Source: Mesostigma viride
Taxonomy: Eukaryota > Streptophyta > Mesostigmatophyceae > Mesostigmatales > Mesostigmataceae
Direction of reading: 5' to 3'
Length of the DNA stretch: 64,000 bases
Assembly: GCA_009746045.1 (NCBI GenBank)
Contig: RPFO01000082.1
Span: 673,473-737,472, forward strand
Shown: in pieces, positions 1-11,133 of the stretch
How positions within the stretch are numbered: the first letter of the stretch is position 1
How the letters are laid out: every line of letters begins with the position of its first letter
The notes under the pieces: generated by a model
Seen by the model: only the letters and a program-made list of their open reading frames with translations
Databases searched by the model: none
Told to the model about the DNA's origin: nothing
Made by a program: the position numbers and the translations under genes

Positions 1-154
1 CGTCTACAGTCGCCGGCCTGGGCGCCTAGCTAGTCAGGTGGGCATCAAAGATTGGTGTCTAGATGCTAGTCGGTGCCTAAGCACGGTACGGAAGCCAGTG
101 CGCGCCGGGACGGTCAGAGAACCGTCGCCCTCGGTAGCACAGATCCGCTGAGTG

Positions 155-234
155 CCGGTAGTCTCGGGTTAGAGGCTCGAGCATGCACTATCGGGTAGCC
201 TACCGGTAGTCTCGGGTTAGAGGCTCGAGCATGC
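155..234. repeat. 32-bp direct duplication
   Basis: The same 32 bases occur at 155-186 and 203-234 with 16 bases between them. No gene is recognised in bases 1-297. Confidence 0.8.
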
Positions 235-297
235 CTAGCTTATCGGTTAGCGCCGCGCCGCTGAGCTCCTTGCGGCCTGGCCAGCTGCAATTAGGGT

Positions 298-1075
298 TCA
301 ATAGCAATCAGTGGCGGCTGCGGGCTCAGCCTCCCACAATCGGTTCCCCAAACAACAAAAATCCCGTCTCCATCGCCGGCGTGCTAGCCAGCGGTGAAGG
401 GCATTCAACTGCTGAGAAACTGGCTCCCCGGCCTCACGATAGTTGTTACACAGCTTTGTGTGTTCCTTCCAGTGCGCGCGCTGGCACTCGGCACCGCAAT
501 ACCGGGCGTCGCGACACCCCCCGCACTTGCGCTTAACACCGTCTTCCACCAGGCAGGCCGGATTCGAGCCACTCCTTGGAATCCAGGAGAGCATTGGCCC
601 TCCCACCCCCGGTAAAACGATCGCCCTGGAAAACTTAAATTTCACGGACTCTGAATTCGCAAATGTAAAGTGAAAACCTGGAACCCCCCCCCCCCTCTAC
701 TCTCGCCGATAGGGTAAATCTTGGCTGCACCTCCATCGCGTTGGGCTGTTCCTCATACTGGTCCCATCCAACCTTCTCGACATACGAGACCAACAGTCGA
801 AAGTCCACCTCACGATTGAGTGGAACCCGATCCGCCGGCGTCAGCTTGTAGAATCCGCCAGCCAAGGCAAAGTACATGTCCAGTAACTGGACGACAATCT
901 GGCGTCGTCCTAGTTCGGCGAACGAGTCATACGCGACCAAAACCGCGAACTGGCGACCCGAGCGCTCCTCGGCTAACCGTACCCATGCGTGGATCTCGCA
1001 AGCTCGGTTCAGTACGTTTGCTGCCACACAGGCCAAGCCGGACTCCAGATCGACCATATCGAAGTGCCCCGCCAT
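298..1075 (-). pseudogene. MYND zinc-finger protein, copy 1 (frameshifted)
   Basis: Read on the minus strand. The 5' part (1075-635) encodes the N-terminal domain shared by all four copies in this window, with the signatures SGRQFAVLVAYDSF, a DRVPLN-type turn and DFRLLVSYVEK. The 3' part (645-298) is in another frame and carries a MYND finger: C-x2-C, then YCGAECQRAHWKEH and a final Cys. The frame change lies near a run of 12 C at 684-695, so slippage there, true mutation or assembly error could each explain it. MYND fingers bind proline-rich peptides and usually sit in regulatory or methyltransferase proteins; no SET domain is visible. The function of the N-terminal domain is unknown to me. 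Confidence 0.7.
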
Positions 1076-1209
1076 TCCTGCTTTCCTGCGCCATTTTGTT
1101 TACAAAATTTTTACGTTCGCAATAGTAAGTTGGTTGTCTTTCTCCGTATTATCTCTCATGAACAAATTCACGACTACCAAACTATGCGTTATATTGATTA
1201 CGCAACTAA

Positions 1210-1335
1210 GAAACGCCCTGTGGCGCAACTTCATCTGCTAACCACCATGAACGGCTTGTAGCAAGTTTTTCATATTCTATACATACGAGCTGAAATTGAA
1301 CATGATGCAACTTAGAAACGCCCTGCGGCGCTACT
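1210..1335 (-). other. Two GC hairpins in the spacer between MYND copies
   Basis: AAACGCC-CTGT-GGCG (about 1211-1227) and AAACGCC-CTGC-GGCG (about 1316-1331) are short perfect stems with 4-base loops. The flanking words GCAACT and GAAACGCC recur at 14621-14770, so the spacer is duplicated along with the genes. On the minus strand they lie downstream of copy 2 and upstream of copy 1. Confidence 0.6.
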
Positions 1336-1384
1336 CGATCCCATATCTATGAGGCAGAGCTACAAAACAGGGTGAACGGGTGCA

Positions 1385-2086
1385 CAACGTTACGCGCAGA
1401 CAGCGCCTCCCTTGCTAGCCGCATGCAGACCTTCACACCTAGTTATCCTTGCGCCTACTCCTGTCCGCATGCTGGCACTCCTCACTGCAATATCTGGCAT
1501 CTCTACATCTCCTACTCAACTAGCTTCTGGGACCCGGCCCTTTCACAATCACACCCCAAGTTGGAGCAGATTAGCGGAATTTTGACTAAAACCGATTCTC
1601 CATTTCCATCCCCCAAGATTGGCAGACGGCGAAACCGAAAGTCCGCTGTGTCTGGTTCTGGTGCCCCTTCAAACGCATCAGCCCTCACGCGCATTTGCAG
1701 CGTCGCATCCAGGAGAAATCGGCGCGTGTAGTTGCAACCCAAATGAAGAGCATGTCCCTCTTCCCCCAATTAACTCTTCCCTGGGCCCCGTTTCAACGTA
1801 CGACACCACAAGGCGGAATTCGTTCCTTGGGTCTATAGATTGGCACTCTGTCGTCCTCAAGAGGTTTGAAAAACCCCTCTGTTATGAGGAAGTGCATATC
1901 AGCCAGCTGGGCGCAAATCATCCTCTCCATTACGGTGAACGAATCAAAGATAATGAAAACGGCCAAGTGGCGGCCTGTGCTCTCCTGCTCAAGGCTAACT
2001 TGCTCAAATATGAAAAAGCGAACTTTCTCGAGTACGTTATCCATGGCGCGGCCAAGCACTTGTTTGACGGCGTCGGACTCCACCAT
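1385..2086 (-). pseudogene. MYND zinc-finger protein, copy 2 (decayed)
   Basis: The minus-strand reading from 2086 gives the family N-terminal domain (ESTGRHLAVFIIFDSF, then a DRVPI turn). It breaks near 1793 and resumes in another frame at 1769-1512. At 1500-1400 a relic of the MYND finger can be read (ARYCSEECQHA), but the following Trp is Arg, a ligand His is Arg, and a stop falls where copy 3 has the last Cys. Several frame changes plus lost ligands make this a pseudogene. About 120 bases upstream (2087-2280) resemble the region upstream of copy 4, so the duplicated unit includes 5' flank. Confidence 0.65.
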
Positions 2087-2342
2087 CTATTTCAGAAAAA
2101 AAAAGAACGAAAATTTAGATCCCGGACAGCACAAGTGCATTTTCCCGTCAGTCTGCCCCTCAGAAAAAAATGGCCGATGTCTAGCCTACCATAAGAAAGG
2201 CGAAAAGACGAGGGTAAAACTTTGAAGAGTAATATTCCGCAAACAAAAGGCAAACGAAAGGCAAGAGAAACGACGGCGGGCGTAACTTTCATGGGATAGA
2301 TTTAACCGGACACAACAGAACGGACAAAAGCGTTTTACCATG

Positions 2343-2630
2343 TCACACTTCCCATTTATTAAACATGTTCCTGTATGAGGCAGAGCCCAACTGCATGGTC
2401 AAAGAGAACTGCAGCTGAGAACCCCAGTAGTCATCCAGTAGGATGGTCGGGTTGAACCCAAAGTAACAACCAGCAAGCGCCTCCCTTGCTAGCCGCAGAC
2501 CTTCACACCTATCCTTATGCCTACTCCAGTCGGCATGCTGGCACTCCTCACTGCAATATCGGGCATCCATACATCCCTTACAACACTTCTGCGGCCCTCT
2601 TTCACATTCACACCCCAACTTGGAGCGCAC
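2343..2630 (-). pseudogene. MYND finger fragment, copy 3
   Basis: This 95-residue minus-strand frame has the best-preserved finger in the window: CECER, then KCCKGCMDARYCSEECQHAD and RHKDRCEGL, so all zinc ligands are present. The C-terminal tail is about 45 residues. The family N-terminal domain is missing. Upstream, at 2681-2737, lies a segment that in copy 4 sits inside the gene but here has the opposite orientation, so an inversion or inserted element removed the 5' half. It may still be a translatable short MYND protein. Confidence 0.6.
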
Positions 2631-2680
2631 TTTCGCCTAATAAGCAGGAAGGCCCGTTCTCGATCAACGTGAGTGATGCA

Positions 2681-2860
2681 CTATACTTTTCGTCCGAGGG
2701 TAGTAAAAAGGATCCGACGGGCGTAAATTACGAGGTCTTATCTTACTACCTAGATACGAGGCGTGAGATCCAACGCCGTAATCATTACTACCTATCATCC
2801 TACGTAGTAATTTTACTAGCCGTAAGTAAGAGTAACGTTACGACTGCACATCTTTGGTAG
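2681..2860. repeat. TAC-rich repeat end shared with 13.5-13.85 kb
   Basis: Bases 2681-2737 match the reverse complement of about 13796-13850 (reading LYFSSEGSKKDP in both). In both places they run into TAC/GTA-rich sequence. This looks like the edge of one repeat family placed next to MYND genes twice. From 2860 to 3187 I see nothing recognisable. Confidence 0.5.
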
Positions 2861-3187
2861 TACATTACCGACAGAGTAAATTACCGCGACGGGTCTTGGT
2901 TGGTAATCTACCACCTGTAGATTAGGTGCCAGTGATCCGATGCTGTAAGATACGTTTCAGTAAGTTACTTCGGGGATCTTTGCCTGTACACGGCCAGATG
3001 GATAATTATATTGTAATGGAGAAGTGGGAGAACGTGCGTGTCTATTAGCAAATGCAGCGAAATATAAAAATGTAGTTATCAGCCTTTTTCGCCTATTCAG
3101 CAGTTGTCGTTGTCGGCCGTTGTCAGTAAGCGGCTATAGATTATGTGTGCTGGGGCCGGTGAAAAGACGCTAGCAAAGTTCGTCTGA

Positions 3188-4298
3188 ATGGCGTCCAATA
3201 GAGGGGATTTTATTCTTAGTGGATTGTTGGACGAGGAGAAGGCGAGGTTGCTGGCGGAGAATGCGAAAGAGCAGAGGGAAGCAGCGGAAGCCGTGCGTGG
3301 AAGATGAGGTAACGGGATGGAGTGTGGGCCCTGGCTTCTGGTTATGAAATGATGGCGGTTGCAGGCCAGCCGTGCTCGCTGGTAATGGGTGCGTGGTGTT
3401 GAAATCCAAGTTCTGCGCGTATTCTGTTTTTTGGTCAATGATTGAAGGGATGTCGCCTTGTTTTATTTTTGTGCATCTGCGTCCCGTCGTGACTGCCTCG
3501 TCATGGACGCCCAGGGGTAGAAGTTCGAACGAGGGAATGATTTTTCAAACGCCTGGATATGTTATGATAGTACGAATAAATGGTAATGGGTAGAGGCGGC
3601 CAAAATTTTGTTGGAAGTGTGCCAACGCCGCACATACGACTTGAACAACCCTAGGTATCTTAGGAAAAGGAAACACGGATACGTCGGAGTGGAGGAAGAG
3701 GAAGACGATGACGATGGTGAAGACGGAGAGGTTTACAATGGAGGCCTTGAGAATGGGGAGACATTGAATCAGGAGAGCAGGGTAGCGGTGAGTGGCCCGT
3801 CATGAATTACATTGTGGTTGCAGTTGTTAGCGAGGCGTGTTGATTGCTTCTTGCCGCGGGTAATCGCTAGCGCGCATAACCTTCTTTTTTCAACAGGTGT
3901 TCTGGTGCATTGACTGCCGCAAAGCAATTAATGGGACTGATTATGTGCCTATCATGCCGTTTGGGAATCATACATTGCCAACATTTCGTGTTTAGAAGGC
4001 GCGCCTTCAGAAGCATATTCAGCACCGCACGAGCCAGGTGCTGAAGGCGTGCTTGGAGAGGAAGGGGTATAAAGTGCGCATGACCGCATCGAAGAAGAAG
4101 AAGCAGCAGGAATCGGGCAAGACCATGATAACCGAGCCAGGATTGGCTTTCGTGCATGCAGTACATGGTGCGGCGCAGGCAGTGAATGCTGCATCGATTG
4201 CAGCGGTGCAGCCTGTGGCCATGGCGGTGCAGGGCGCGGGTCCTGAAGTGTGGGCGTTGGCGAAGCAGATTCACGATGCTGTCATGGCCACGTTGTGA
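3188..4298 (+). CDS. Candidate spliced gene, unknown product
   Basis: Three stretches read like coding DNA on the plus strand. At 3188 an ATG opens a charged helix (MASNRGDFILSGLLDEEKAR) ending near a GT at about 3309. At about 3608-3805 there is a basic segment (RKRKHG) then a very acidic run (EEEEDDDDGEDGE). From 3897, after a pyrimidine tract and CAG (TTCTTTTTTCAACAG), VFWCIDCRKAI begins a C-x2-C segment that stays open, except for one TAG near 3993, through a lysine-rich stretch to a stop at 4296-4298. The pattern suggests a DNA- or chromatin-associated protein with at least two introns. I recognise no family, and exon borders are guesses; it could be a broken element gene. Confidence 0.35.
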
Positions 4299-4376
4299 AG
4301 CCAAGGAATGGGTGTTGGTTCCAGTCAGGTGCCTCGCCCGGAGGAAGCTTTTCTGCTGTAAGCAGAGGTGCGGCAT

Positions 4377-4468
4377 CAAGCATTTGCAATCGCCATGAGA
4401 GCAGTGGAGATGTCAGCGGCATGAAGCATTTGCAATCGCCATGAGAGCAGTGGAGATGTCTGCGGCAT
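4377..4468. repeat. Tandem duplication, about 46 bp x 2
   Basis: GCATTTGCAATCGCCATGAG and the bases after it occur twice, head to tail, with few differences. Confidence 0.75.
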
Positions 4469-5480
4469 TGGGAGATCTGCAGACAATTGCAGGAGGACAT
4501 TGTGCGGTACGCTTGTAGGGTGTATGCTGTGTTGTTCCGCTCGCTAATGGACATGTGCCCCTGTAACCTCTTCCAGGCTAGTATCTGCTATCCACCTCTT
4601 CAGGCTTGAAAAGTAAATTGCTGTACGGTTCACAATTGGCATGGCTTGACATGCACGCGTCCTTGACTGTGGTCTGCATGGGTTTGGGGTTTAGCGGTTT
4701 ACATCAGACTCTGCTGTGTGTCTGCTTAATCAGCCGACGTGTCACATGGGGACAGCAACGGCGCTGGGATGCAGCCCGGTGTGAATGCGAGTAAGGTACG
4801 CGCTGTCATGCATGGCGGATGGGGCGTGGAAGCCACGACCCACGTTTTTGTGTGTGCACGGGGGGCTAGGGGGCAAGTCGTTGTGTTGCTGCCATCCATA
4901 TGGCCATGGATATGCGGGAAGCTTTCCCTGTACCCATACTTAATGATGCATGGACTGGTTGTGACAGCCAAGGGTTTAGCTGTCGTGGGTTTGCTGAGTG
5001 ATCATGGCAGTCTGCTAGGCTGGTGCTAGAACAGCAATAGCGCGGTTACTGCTATGTCTTGCCCGTGCTAACTGATGCTGCAGCCATGCGTGGAGCGCGA
5101 ATCGTCCCGAGAGGAGAAGGAGGAGGCGGGGCCGGTGCACCCATGGGCAGGGCCGGAGAAGAAGGACGCGGAGCACCCAGTGTGGGAGAAGGAGAAGGCG
5201 GGGAAGCACTGAAGCTCCACCCCATGTCAGGCCTCTAGTATAGGTGCCAGTTAACTAAACCCATGCACGTGCAGGTTGTAGCTCAGAATGTATTTAAAAT
5301 CATATGCCCCTTTTCAGGTATATGTGTAACAGTGACTCCCAACGGATATATGTTCCTAATTTATTAAATTCTTACTGAATAATTGTTGTCTTTATGAACC
5401 CATGAAGAGCAAAGCCCGGTGGGGAGTACATGTAACGCATTACCACGAGAAGGGGTCCCCACACCGCATTTCTTCGCTCT
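4469..5480. other. Unassigned region
   Basis: Open frames here are short and overlap on both strands without family signatures. 5095-5215 is purine-rich (GAGAAGGAGGAGGCGGGG). No RNA gene or element end was seen. Confidence 0.4.
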
Positions 5481-5489
5481 CTGTTCCTA

Positions 5490-5640
5490 TGCAGAACAAG
5501 AAGAGGTGGAAGACCAATGTCCCGGCTCACACGCCAGCCCATGTGGGTAAGCCCCCTACCCCAAAGCGGAAGGGGCGCTTTGGGGAGAAGTGTAGTGAGG
5601 ATTTTGTAGACTAGATAGCACTAACTTACTTACACCAGAC
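5490..5640 (+). pseudogene. LINE 3' relic
   Basis: The plus-strand frame ending at 5614 contains NKKRWKTNVPAHTPAHVGKP and PTPKRKGRF, matching the C-terminus of the LINE at 36789-37432 (DKTRWKK, AHTPDPVGKPPPPKRRRRF). Sequence after the stop (TGTAGTGAGG..., CTAGATAGCA) also resembles that LINE's 3' UTR. Only the last 40 or so codons remain. Confidence 0.65.
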
Positions 5641-5850
5641 CTGGCAATAAACAAGCATTGATGGGATGGACCCAGCGATACATAATGGGCGTGCATGCGT
5701 AAAAAATATACACTATGCATGGCCCAATGGGCATGCATTCAAATAATTACAAATGAAGGCCGCCATGAGAGCACTGAAGCTAAACCAGACCGGGCCACAA
5801 TTAACCCTCCAGCACCAAAGTTCCACTGCATCATGTAAGACAAGCCTGAC

Positions 5851-6573
5851 ATCCATCCATCCATCCATCCATCCATCCATCCATCCATCCATCCATCCAT
5901 CCATCCATCCATCCATCCATCCATCCATCCATCCATCCATCCATCCATCCATCCATCCATCCATCCATCCATCCATCCATCCATCCATCCATCCATCCAT
6001 CCATCCATCCATCCATCCATCCATCCATCCATCCATCCATCCATCCATCCATCCATCCATCCATCCATCCATCCATCCATCCATCCATCCATCCATCCAT
6101 CCATCCATCCATCCATCCATCCATCCATCCATCCATCCATCCATCCATCCATCCATCCATCCATCCATCCATCCATCCATCCATCCATCCATCCATCCAT
6201 CCATCCATCCATCCATCCATCCATCCATCCATCCATCCATCCATCCATCCATCCATCCATCCATCCATCCATCCATCCATCCATCCATCCATCCATCCAT
6301 CCATCCATCCATCCATCCATCCATCCATCCATCCATCCATCCATCCATCCATCCATCCATCCATCCATCCATCCATCCATCCATCCATCCATCCATCCAT
6401 CCATCCATCCATCCATCCATCCATCCATCCATCCATCCATCCATCCATCCATCCATCCATCCATCCATCCATCCATCCATCCATCCATCCATCCATCCAT
6501 CCATCCATCCATCCATCCATCCATCCATCCATCCATCCATCCATCCATCCATCCATCCATCCATCCATCCATT
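5851..6573. repeat. (CCAT)n microsatellite, about 180 copies
   Basis: 723 bases of essentially uninterrupted CCAT/ATGG. Every frame is open on both strands (MDGW, IHPS), so the long reading frames over it are artefacts. Such purity suggests recent expansion, and the true length may differ from the assembled one. Confidence 0.98.
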
Positions 6574-6582
6574 GATCGGGGT

Positions 6583-6870
6583 ATAGTCCTAGTACAGCCA
6601 TGCTACGTCCTGGCTATGATGAGATTACTTGCCCACGCTCCTAGTGTTATGCCATGCTCACATGGGTCTTATTGCACCCACAGATTGCCGGATCGTTGGC
6701 GTGTCCGTTTAGCTAGCGTTCCCGAATGCAGCTGTGGCATGCCTTAGGCATGAAGGAGACTGGGGGTCTCTGCCCTTTCTCCTGTTGTGCACACACAGGG
6801 ATTAAAAGCACTTCGGTGCTCCGTGACTCCCCAACAGGAGCACGTGTTTAATTAATTAATTAATTAATTA
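6583..6870 (+). mobile_element. Short retroposon (family B), copy 1
   Basis: The body from TCACATGGGTCTTATTGC to GGAGCACGTG is followed by a (TTAA)n tail. ATCGGGGT occurs at 6575-6582 and 6871-6878 and can be a target-site duplication, giving a 288-bp element. A 3' hairpin (CTCCCCAACAGGAG) sits just before the tail, as in the LINE at 36.8 kb. There is no coding capacity; it is a SINE or a LINE 3' fragment. Confidence 0.65.
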
Positions 6871-6885
6871 ATCGGGGTTAGCTAA

Positions 6886-6955
6886 TGCTCCTTGACTCCC
6901 TAATGGGGGCATGAGTTTAATAAATGAATTAAGTAGTTAGTTAATTAATCAGGTT
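6886..6955 (+). mobile_element. Family B 3'-end fragment
   Basis: GCTCCTTGACTCCCTAATGG...GAGTTTAATAAA and a TTAATTAAT run repeat the hairpin and tail of copy 1 in diverged form. Confidence 0.5.
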
Positions 6956-6956
6956 G

Positions 6957-8070
6957 ATTCAGATGAGGTCTGTGCTGGTTCCTTGTGGACTGGCCAGCCA
7001 GGGAGATATCTTCTTACATGGTCAGGCCCTTGCCGACCATGTAAGAACCTGTTAGGCGACGCAGTGGCCAGCATTGGACATACCGCCATATGTTTGTCTC
7101 CGCGATATGATTTTAGCTGACATGCAGAGCACAGACACTGTTGGCGTCATCCGCTCAACCCCTCTTATTCAGACATGGGACCTCGGATGTGTAGGATTAG
7201 TAGCGTTGCCCAGGCGGACATTGTCAAAGACTACGACCCCCCAGTTGTGGGTCCTAGGAAATTTAACAAGCATGATTGTCTCCTTGTTGATAGGCATTAA
7301 TTAATCCTTGATGATAGGCATTGCTTGCGTGCAAGATTAGCTCGAGGCCCATATTTTAGACTACTAGCTGAGCTGTGGACATACATGTTGTTATTGACGT
7401 CTTGACGGATATTGACGTCTTGGGGTGACTTCCACTATATCTTCTTTGGGGAATTCAGAGATCCCGGTCCCCCAACATGGACATGAGACTAATTAAAATC
7501 AATTAATCAATGTCATGAATAGAGCGCGTTCATGACGTTCAGTCATGAACAGAGCCCTAACCTTAAACACATAAGAAAACAATTATGGCGGGCCATGTGA
7601 CCAATGTAAGAAGCTTAGCCCCCAAACATATTGTTGTCTCACGTAATGAATCACTTGCTGATCAACAAATCGATGGTTATCTCATAGGCACAATGTACCT
7701 CTGACCATCATTGCTGGCCCATGCATGCATGCACCAATGGCAGCCTACATGACACATACATCGCTTATTTGCCATGTAAAAAATGCGACAAAGTGTCCAT
7801 ACAGGTACTCATAGATTAGCACAAATTCCTTAGCACGATGTGGACAACTTTACTTAACGGTGAAAGCCTGTCTCGCCCTTATTGCCTTGAGGGTTCCCGG
7901 CGATAGGTCCTGTCTGTTGGTCGACATTTTTCTTTTGCAGCTGGCCATCGTCGGTAGGTATGAATGATCTCGATGCTAGCAATTACGATGATGATACCCG
8001 AGGTAGTCTATACCTAGGATCGAGAGCTTCTTCTTGTATGGCAATGCCGGCAGTTAACTATTACTCCGAA
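6957..8070. other. Unassigned region with one hairpin
   Basis: A 13-base inverted repeat (TTCTTACATGGTC ... GACCATGTAAGAA) lies at about 7011-7047. Otherwise the DNA is AT-rich with no coding signal and no element ends that I can pair. Confidence 0.4.
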
Positions 8071-8454
8071 TAAAGAGTTAAGAGGTTGGCCCTCGGCAGT
8101 CGGCATGGCGATCACGGAGCGATGACGGGGCGATGACGGGGCGATGACGGGGCGTTGACGCGCGTGATGAATAGGATCTGTTTGACAGGCGGCGGCTATT
8201 GGTAATATAGATTGTTGATTAAGAGAAGAGTTTAGATGTTGGCCCGTGGGCGATGACGGTGACGGCGTCACCGTCATCGCCCTCGACGGGCGTCATGAAT
8301 ACGACCTTTTTGATATGCGGCGGCTATTGGTAATATAGGTCGTTGACTACTACTCCGAATACAAAATTACAAATGTAAAGAGTTAAGAGGTTGGCCCTCG
8401 GCTGGCTCGGCATGGCGATCACGGGGCGATGACGGGGCGATGACGGCCGACGGG

Positions 8455-9428
8455 CAGTGTTTTTTTTAGTGGCGATACACCGCCAAATGTGGCGGTGTGG
8501 CACTTTTTTTGGCAAAATGTGGCGGTGCCACCCACTTGGACAGGGCACCCAAGAAGCCACAATTTGGCCGTGCTGTTCTACTTTGTAGTTTCGTTTCGCC
8601 ACAGGGTGGCCGTGCCTGAAGTTCACTCTAGTACAGGCTACGCCACAATTGGCGGTGTCAGCCGGTCTTCCGGCCGGCGTTCCGCCACAAGCCTCCCTAG
8701 TACTAGAACTACTATGAGTATTACTATGACTGACTGACTTACTGACTGCATAGTGCATGTACGTAGAGCCCGGACAAGTGCCAAGTGGCAAGTGGCCCGC
8801 TGCCAGAGACCAGAGTGCACTGTGCAGACTGCAGCTTGTGTGCATTTTCTGGCTTCAGCTGGCTGGCGGCCTGGCGGCTGGCGCCTCAGTTCCAGTCACT
8901 CGCCAGCCATACAGTACTGTACTGCATTGCATTGACTATGTGTTTCGACTTTCGGCACTTCAGTAATCGTTTTGTTAAGCAGTGGCTGTAGTGGTAATCG
9001 TTGTTGTTAATTTACCAAGTACGCCCGGCGCCGATGCCTGAGACGGAGACGCTCGCCCGCCTTGTGTACAGGCATTCACGCCTTAAGTTGGGTTCGAGGT
9101 TTTTGGTCAACCCAACTTCAGGCGTGAACCCAACTTAAGGCGTGAATGATTCTAATAAATTCTACTAGTTTGAACTTAAGATAATTAAACATACTGTTCT
9201 GAACTACTTTGAACTTGGAATGCCAGTACGGCGCCGCGCCGCGCTGACCCCGCTGCCGGTAGGGTCATTTGCTGCACCAAAAAGCCAGCCCGCCACACGT
9301 GGCCGTGCCAAGCCCAATTTTAATTGGCTTAAAGCCACACATTGGCCGAGTAAACTGAAGTTTTCATAGTTCGAAACGCCACAAGTGGCCTAGCGCCACT
9401 AGTAACGAAAACCTTAAAAAAAACACTG
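8455..9428. mobile_element. Non-autonomous hAT-like element
   Basis: The ends are inverted: CAGTGTTTTTTTTAGTGGCG on the left, and CGCCACTAGT then AAAAAAAACACTG on the right. CCGACGGG occurs on both sides (8447-8454, 9429-9436): the 8-bp duplication expected of hAT elements, with the CAGTG start common in that superfamily. About 250 bases inside each end carry many copies of a subterminal word (TGTGGCGGTG / CGCCACA), the usual place for hAT transposase binding. There is no transposase gene. Confidence 0.85.
9073..9148. repeat. Foldback repeat inside the hAT-like element
   Basis: ATTCACGCCTTAAGTTGGGT at about 9074 and its reverse complement ending at 9147 enclose about 30 bases that repeat part of the arm. 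It is a nested miniature element or hairpin. Confidence 0.65.
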
Positions 9429-9766
9429 CCGACGGGGCGTTGACGCGCGTGATGAATAGGATCTGTTTGATAGGCGGCGGCTATTGGTAATATAGATTGT
9501 TGATTAAGAGAAGAGTTTAGATGTTGGCCCGTCGAGGGCGATGACGGTGACGGTCGTCACCGTCATCGCCCTCGACGGGCCCGATGAAAAACCGATGTTT
9601 GATATGCGGCAGCTATTGGTAGTATAGGTCGTTGACTATCACTCCGAATAAACAGTTAACAGGTTAAGGCCCTCGGCCGGGCGATGACGGGGCGATGACG
9701 GGGCGTTGACGCTCGTGATGAATAGGACCTGTTTAATAGGCGGCGGCTATCGCTAATATATAGGTC

Positions 9767-10135
9767 GGATATTTGTGTAGCACCCCCCTCCTTCCCACGG
9801 CAGGTACGCAGCGACTCGCTGTTGTGCTGGCTGCAGTTGTGTACCACCTGTACGGTATTTGTGTACCACCCCCTCCTTCCCACGGCAGGTACGCAGCGAC
9901 TCGCTGTTGTGCTGGCTGCAGTTGTGTACCACCTGTACGGTTTTTGTGTACCACCTCCCTCCTTCCCACGGCAGGTACGCAGCGACTCGCTGTTGTGCTG
10001 GCTGCAGTTGTGTACCACCTGTACGGTTTTGTGTACCACCCCCTCCTTCCCACGGCAGGTACGCAGCGCCCGGCTGTTGTCCTGGCTGCAGTTGTGTATG
10101 GTACCACCTGTACGGTATTTGTGTACCACCACCCT
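9767..10135. repeat. Minisatellite, about 85 bp x 4.3
   Basis: The unit runs from TTTGTGTACCACC through CCTCCTTCCCACGGCAGGTA and GCTGGCTGCAGTTGTGTACC. The last unit is broken at CCATGG. Overlapping reading frames arise from the repeat on both strands, so I call no gene. Confidence 0.85.
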
Positions 10136-10139
10136 CCAT

Positions 10140-11133
10140 GGCCCATGCAGCCCGGCCCGGCATCGTGCCGTCGCCGACCCGACAACGTTTTCTCGAACAA
10201 CACGAATTTGAATTTTAGGGACTGGAGCGGCTGGCACGCTAGCGGCACGACCAACGGAACAAGAGAACCGAGAAACTGTGGCCGCCAGGAGGATAAAGGT
10301 TTCAAGGCGCATGCGTTTGAGGCTAGCCAGAACCGAATGCGAGGTTTTACTTTATCAAACCGATGTATATCAATGTGGCCAGAATTCTTTTCCAGTTGCG
10401 GGGTCGTGTGTCGCCAATTTGTTGTTGGGCCGGGCACTTTAATCGTGATTGCAAGAAGTCAGTTCACGACGCCGTTAGCGTGGCATTTATGTACAGCAAT
10501 TCATCGTTCGGCTTCTTTATCCTATCGGCAACTCCTCACGACGTGTGAGCGTGAGTCGGTTGTCGTGTGAATGGACACTTTCTGGGAAAGTAAGTCACTA
10601 GAGTGCCAATTTCACCGATCGCAAAACATTTACCCAGTTTGGGCAGATAGACCTGGCTAAATACGAGGGCGAGCGGAAGTAATTGTTGATGCATAGCCAT
10701 CTGCTTCCTGCGCTTTGTAATTGTAATGAGTTGTTCGCAAATTGGCGTCTCTAGCGGTTACTCCTCTGTGCACAGCTGGCGACCAAGAAGACTTCATTGG
10801 CAGCCGGACTGCGGATGCGCGTCGTTGGAATATTAGCAACGTTAACATGTTTGCTGCGTTTTTTGTGAAGCTTGTCTAGCCGACTGCATTTGGGAGACTT
10901 GGCAAGGTTGCCTCCAATCGTTGAAGTCACAACCTGGGTGTCAATTCACGTTTACTAGCCACGGTCATAGTAACATTCTAATGGCATTTGTCCCAGTTTC
11001 AACATGGGTTTTCACTCTGATCTGATGGAGTGAAGGGCCTAGCTCCGTGGTTTTGTGTCATTGTAGCAGTTTAGTCGCCTGCTAACGTAGTGAATCTTCC
11101 ATCCCACCTCTCCCACCCCCACCCGCACTTCTC

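Larger units (their letters stand above)
8079..9765. repeat. Tandem array of a roughly 300-bp unit with GGGCGATGAC runs
   Basis: Each unit holds CGATGACGGGG repeats, a GGCGGCGGCTATTGGTAATA block and the palindrome GGCGATGACGGTGACG / CGTCACCGTCATCGCC (8249-8281, 9536-9573). Units are seen at 8079-8446 and 9429-9765, with a hAT-like insertion splitting the array. Confidence 0.75.

Noticed and set aside
5713-6601. Four long frames on both strands (MDGW and IHPS repeats)
   Set aside because: They are translations of the CCAT microsatellite; the 4-base unit leaves every frame open.
9656-10570. Long frames on both strands, one with a signal-peptide-like start (MRLETFILLAATVS)
   Set aside because: Most of the length is the 85-bp minisatellite, and open frames exist on both strands at once.
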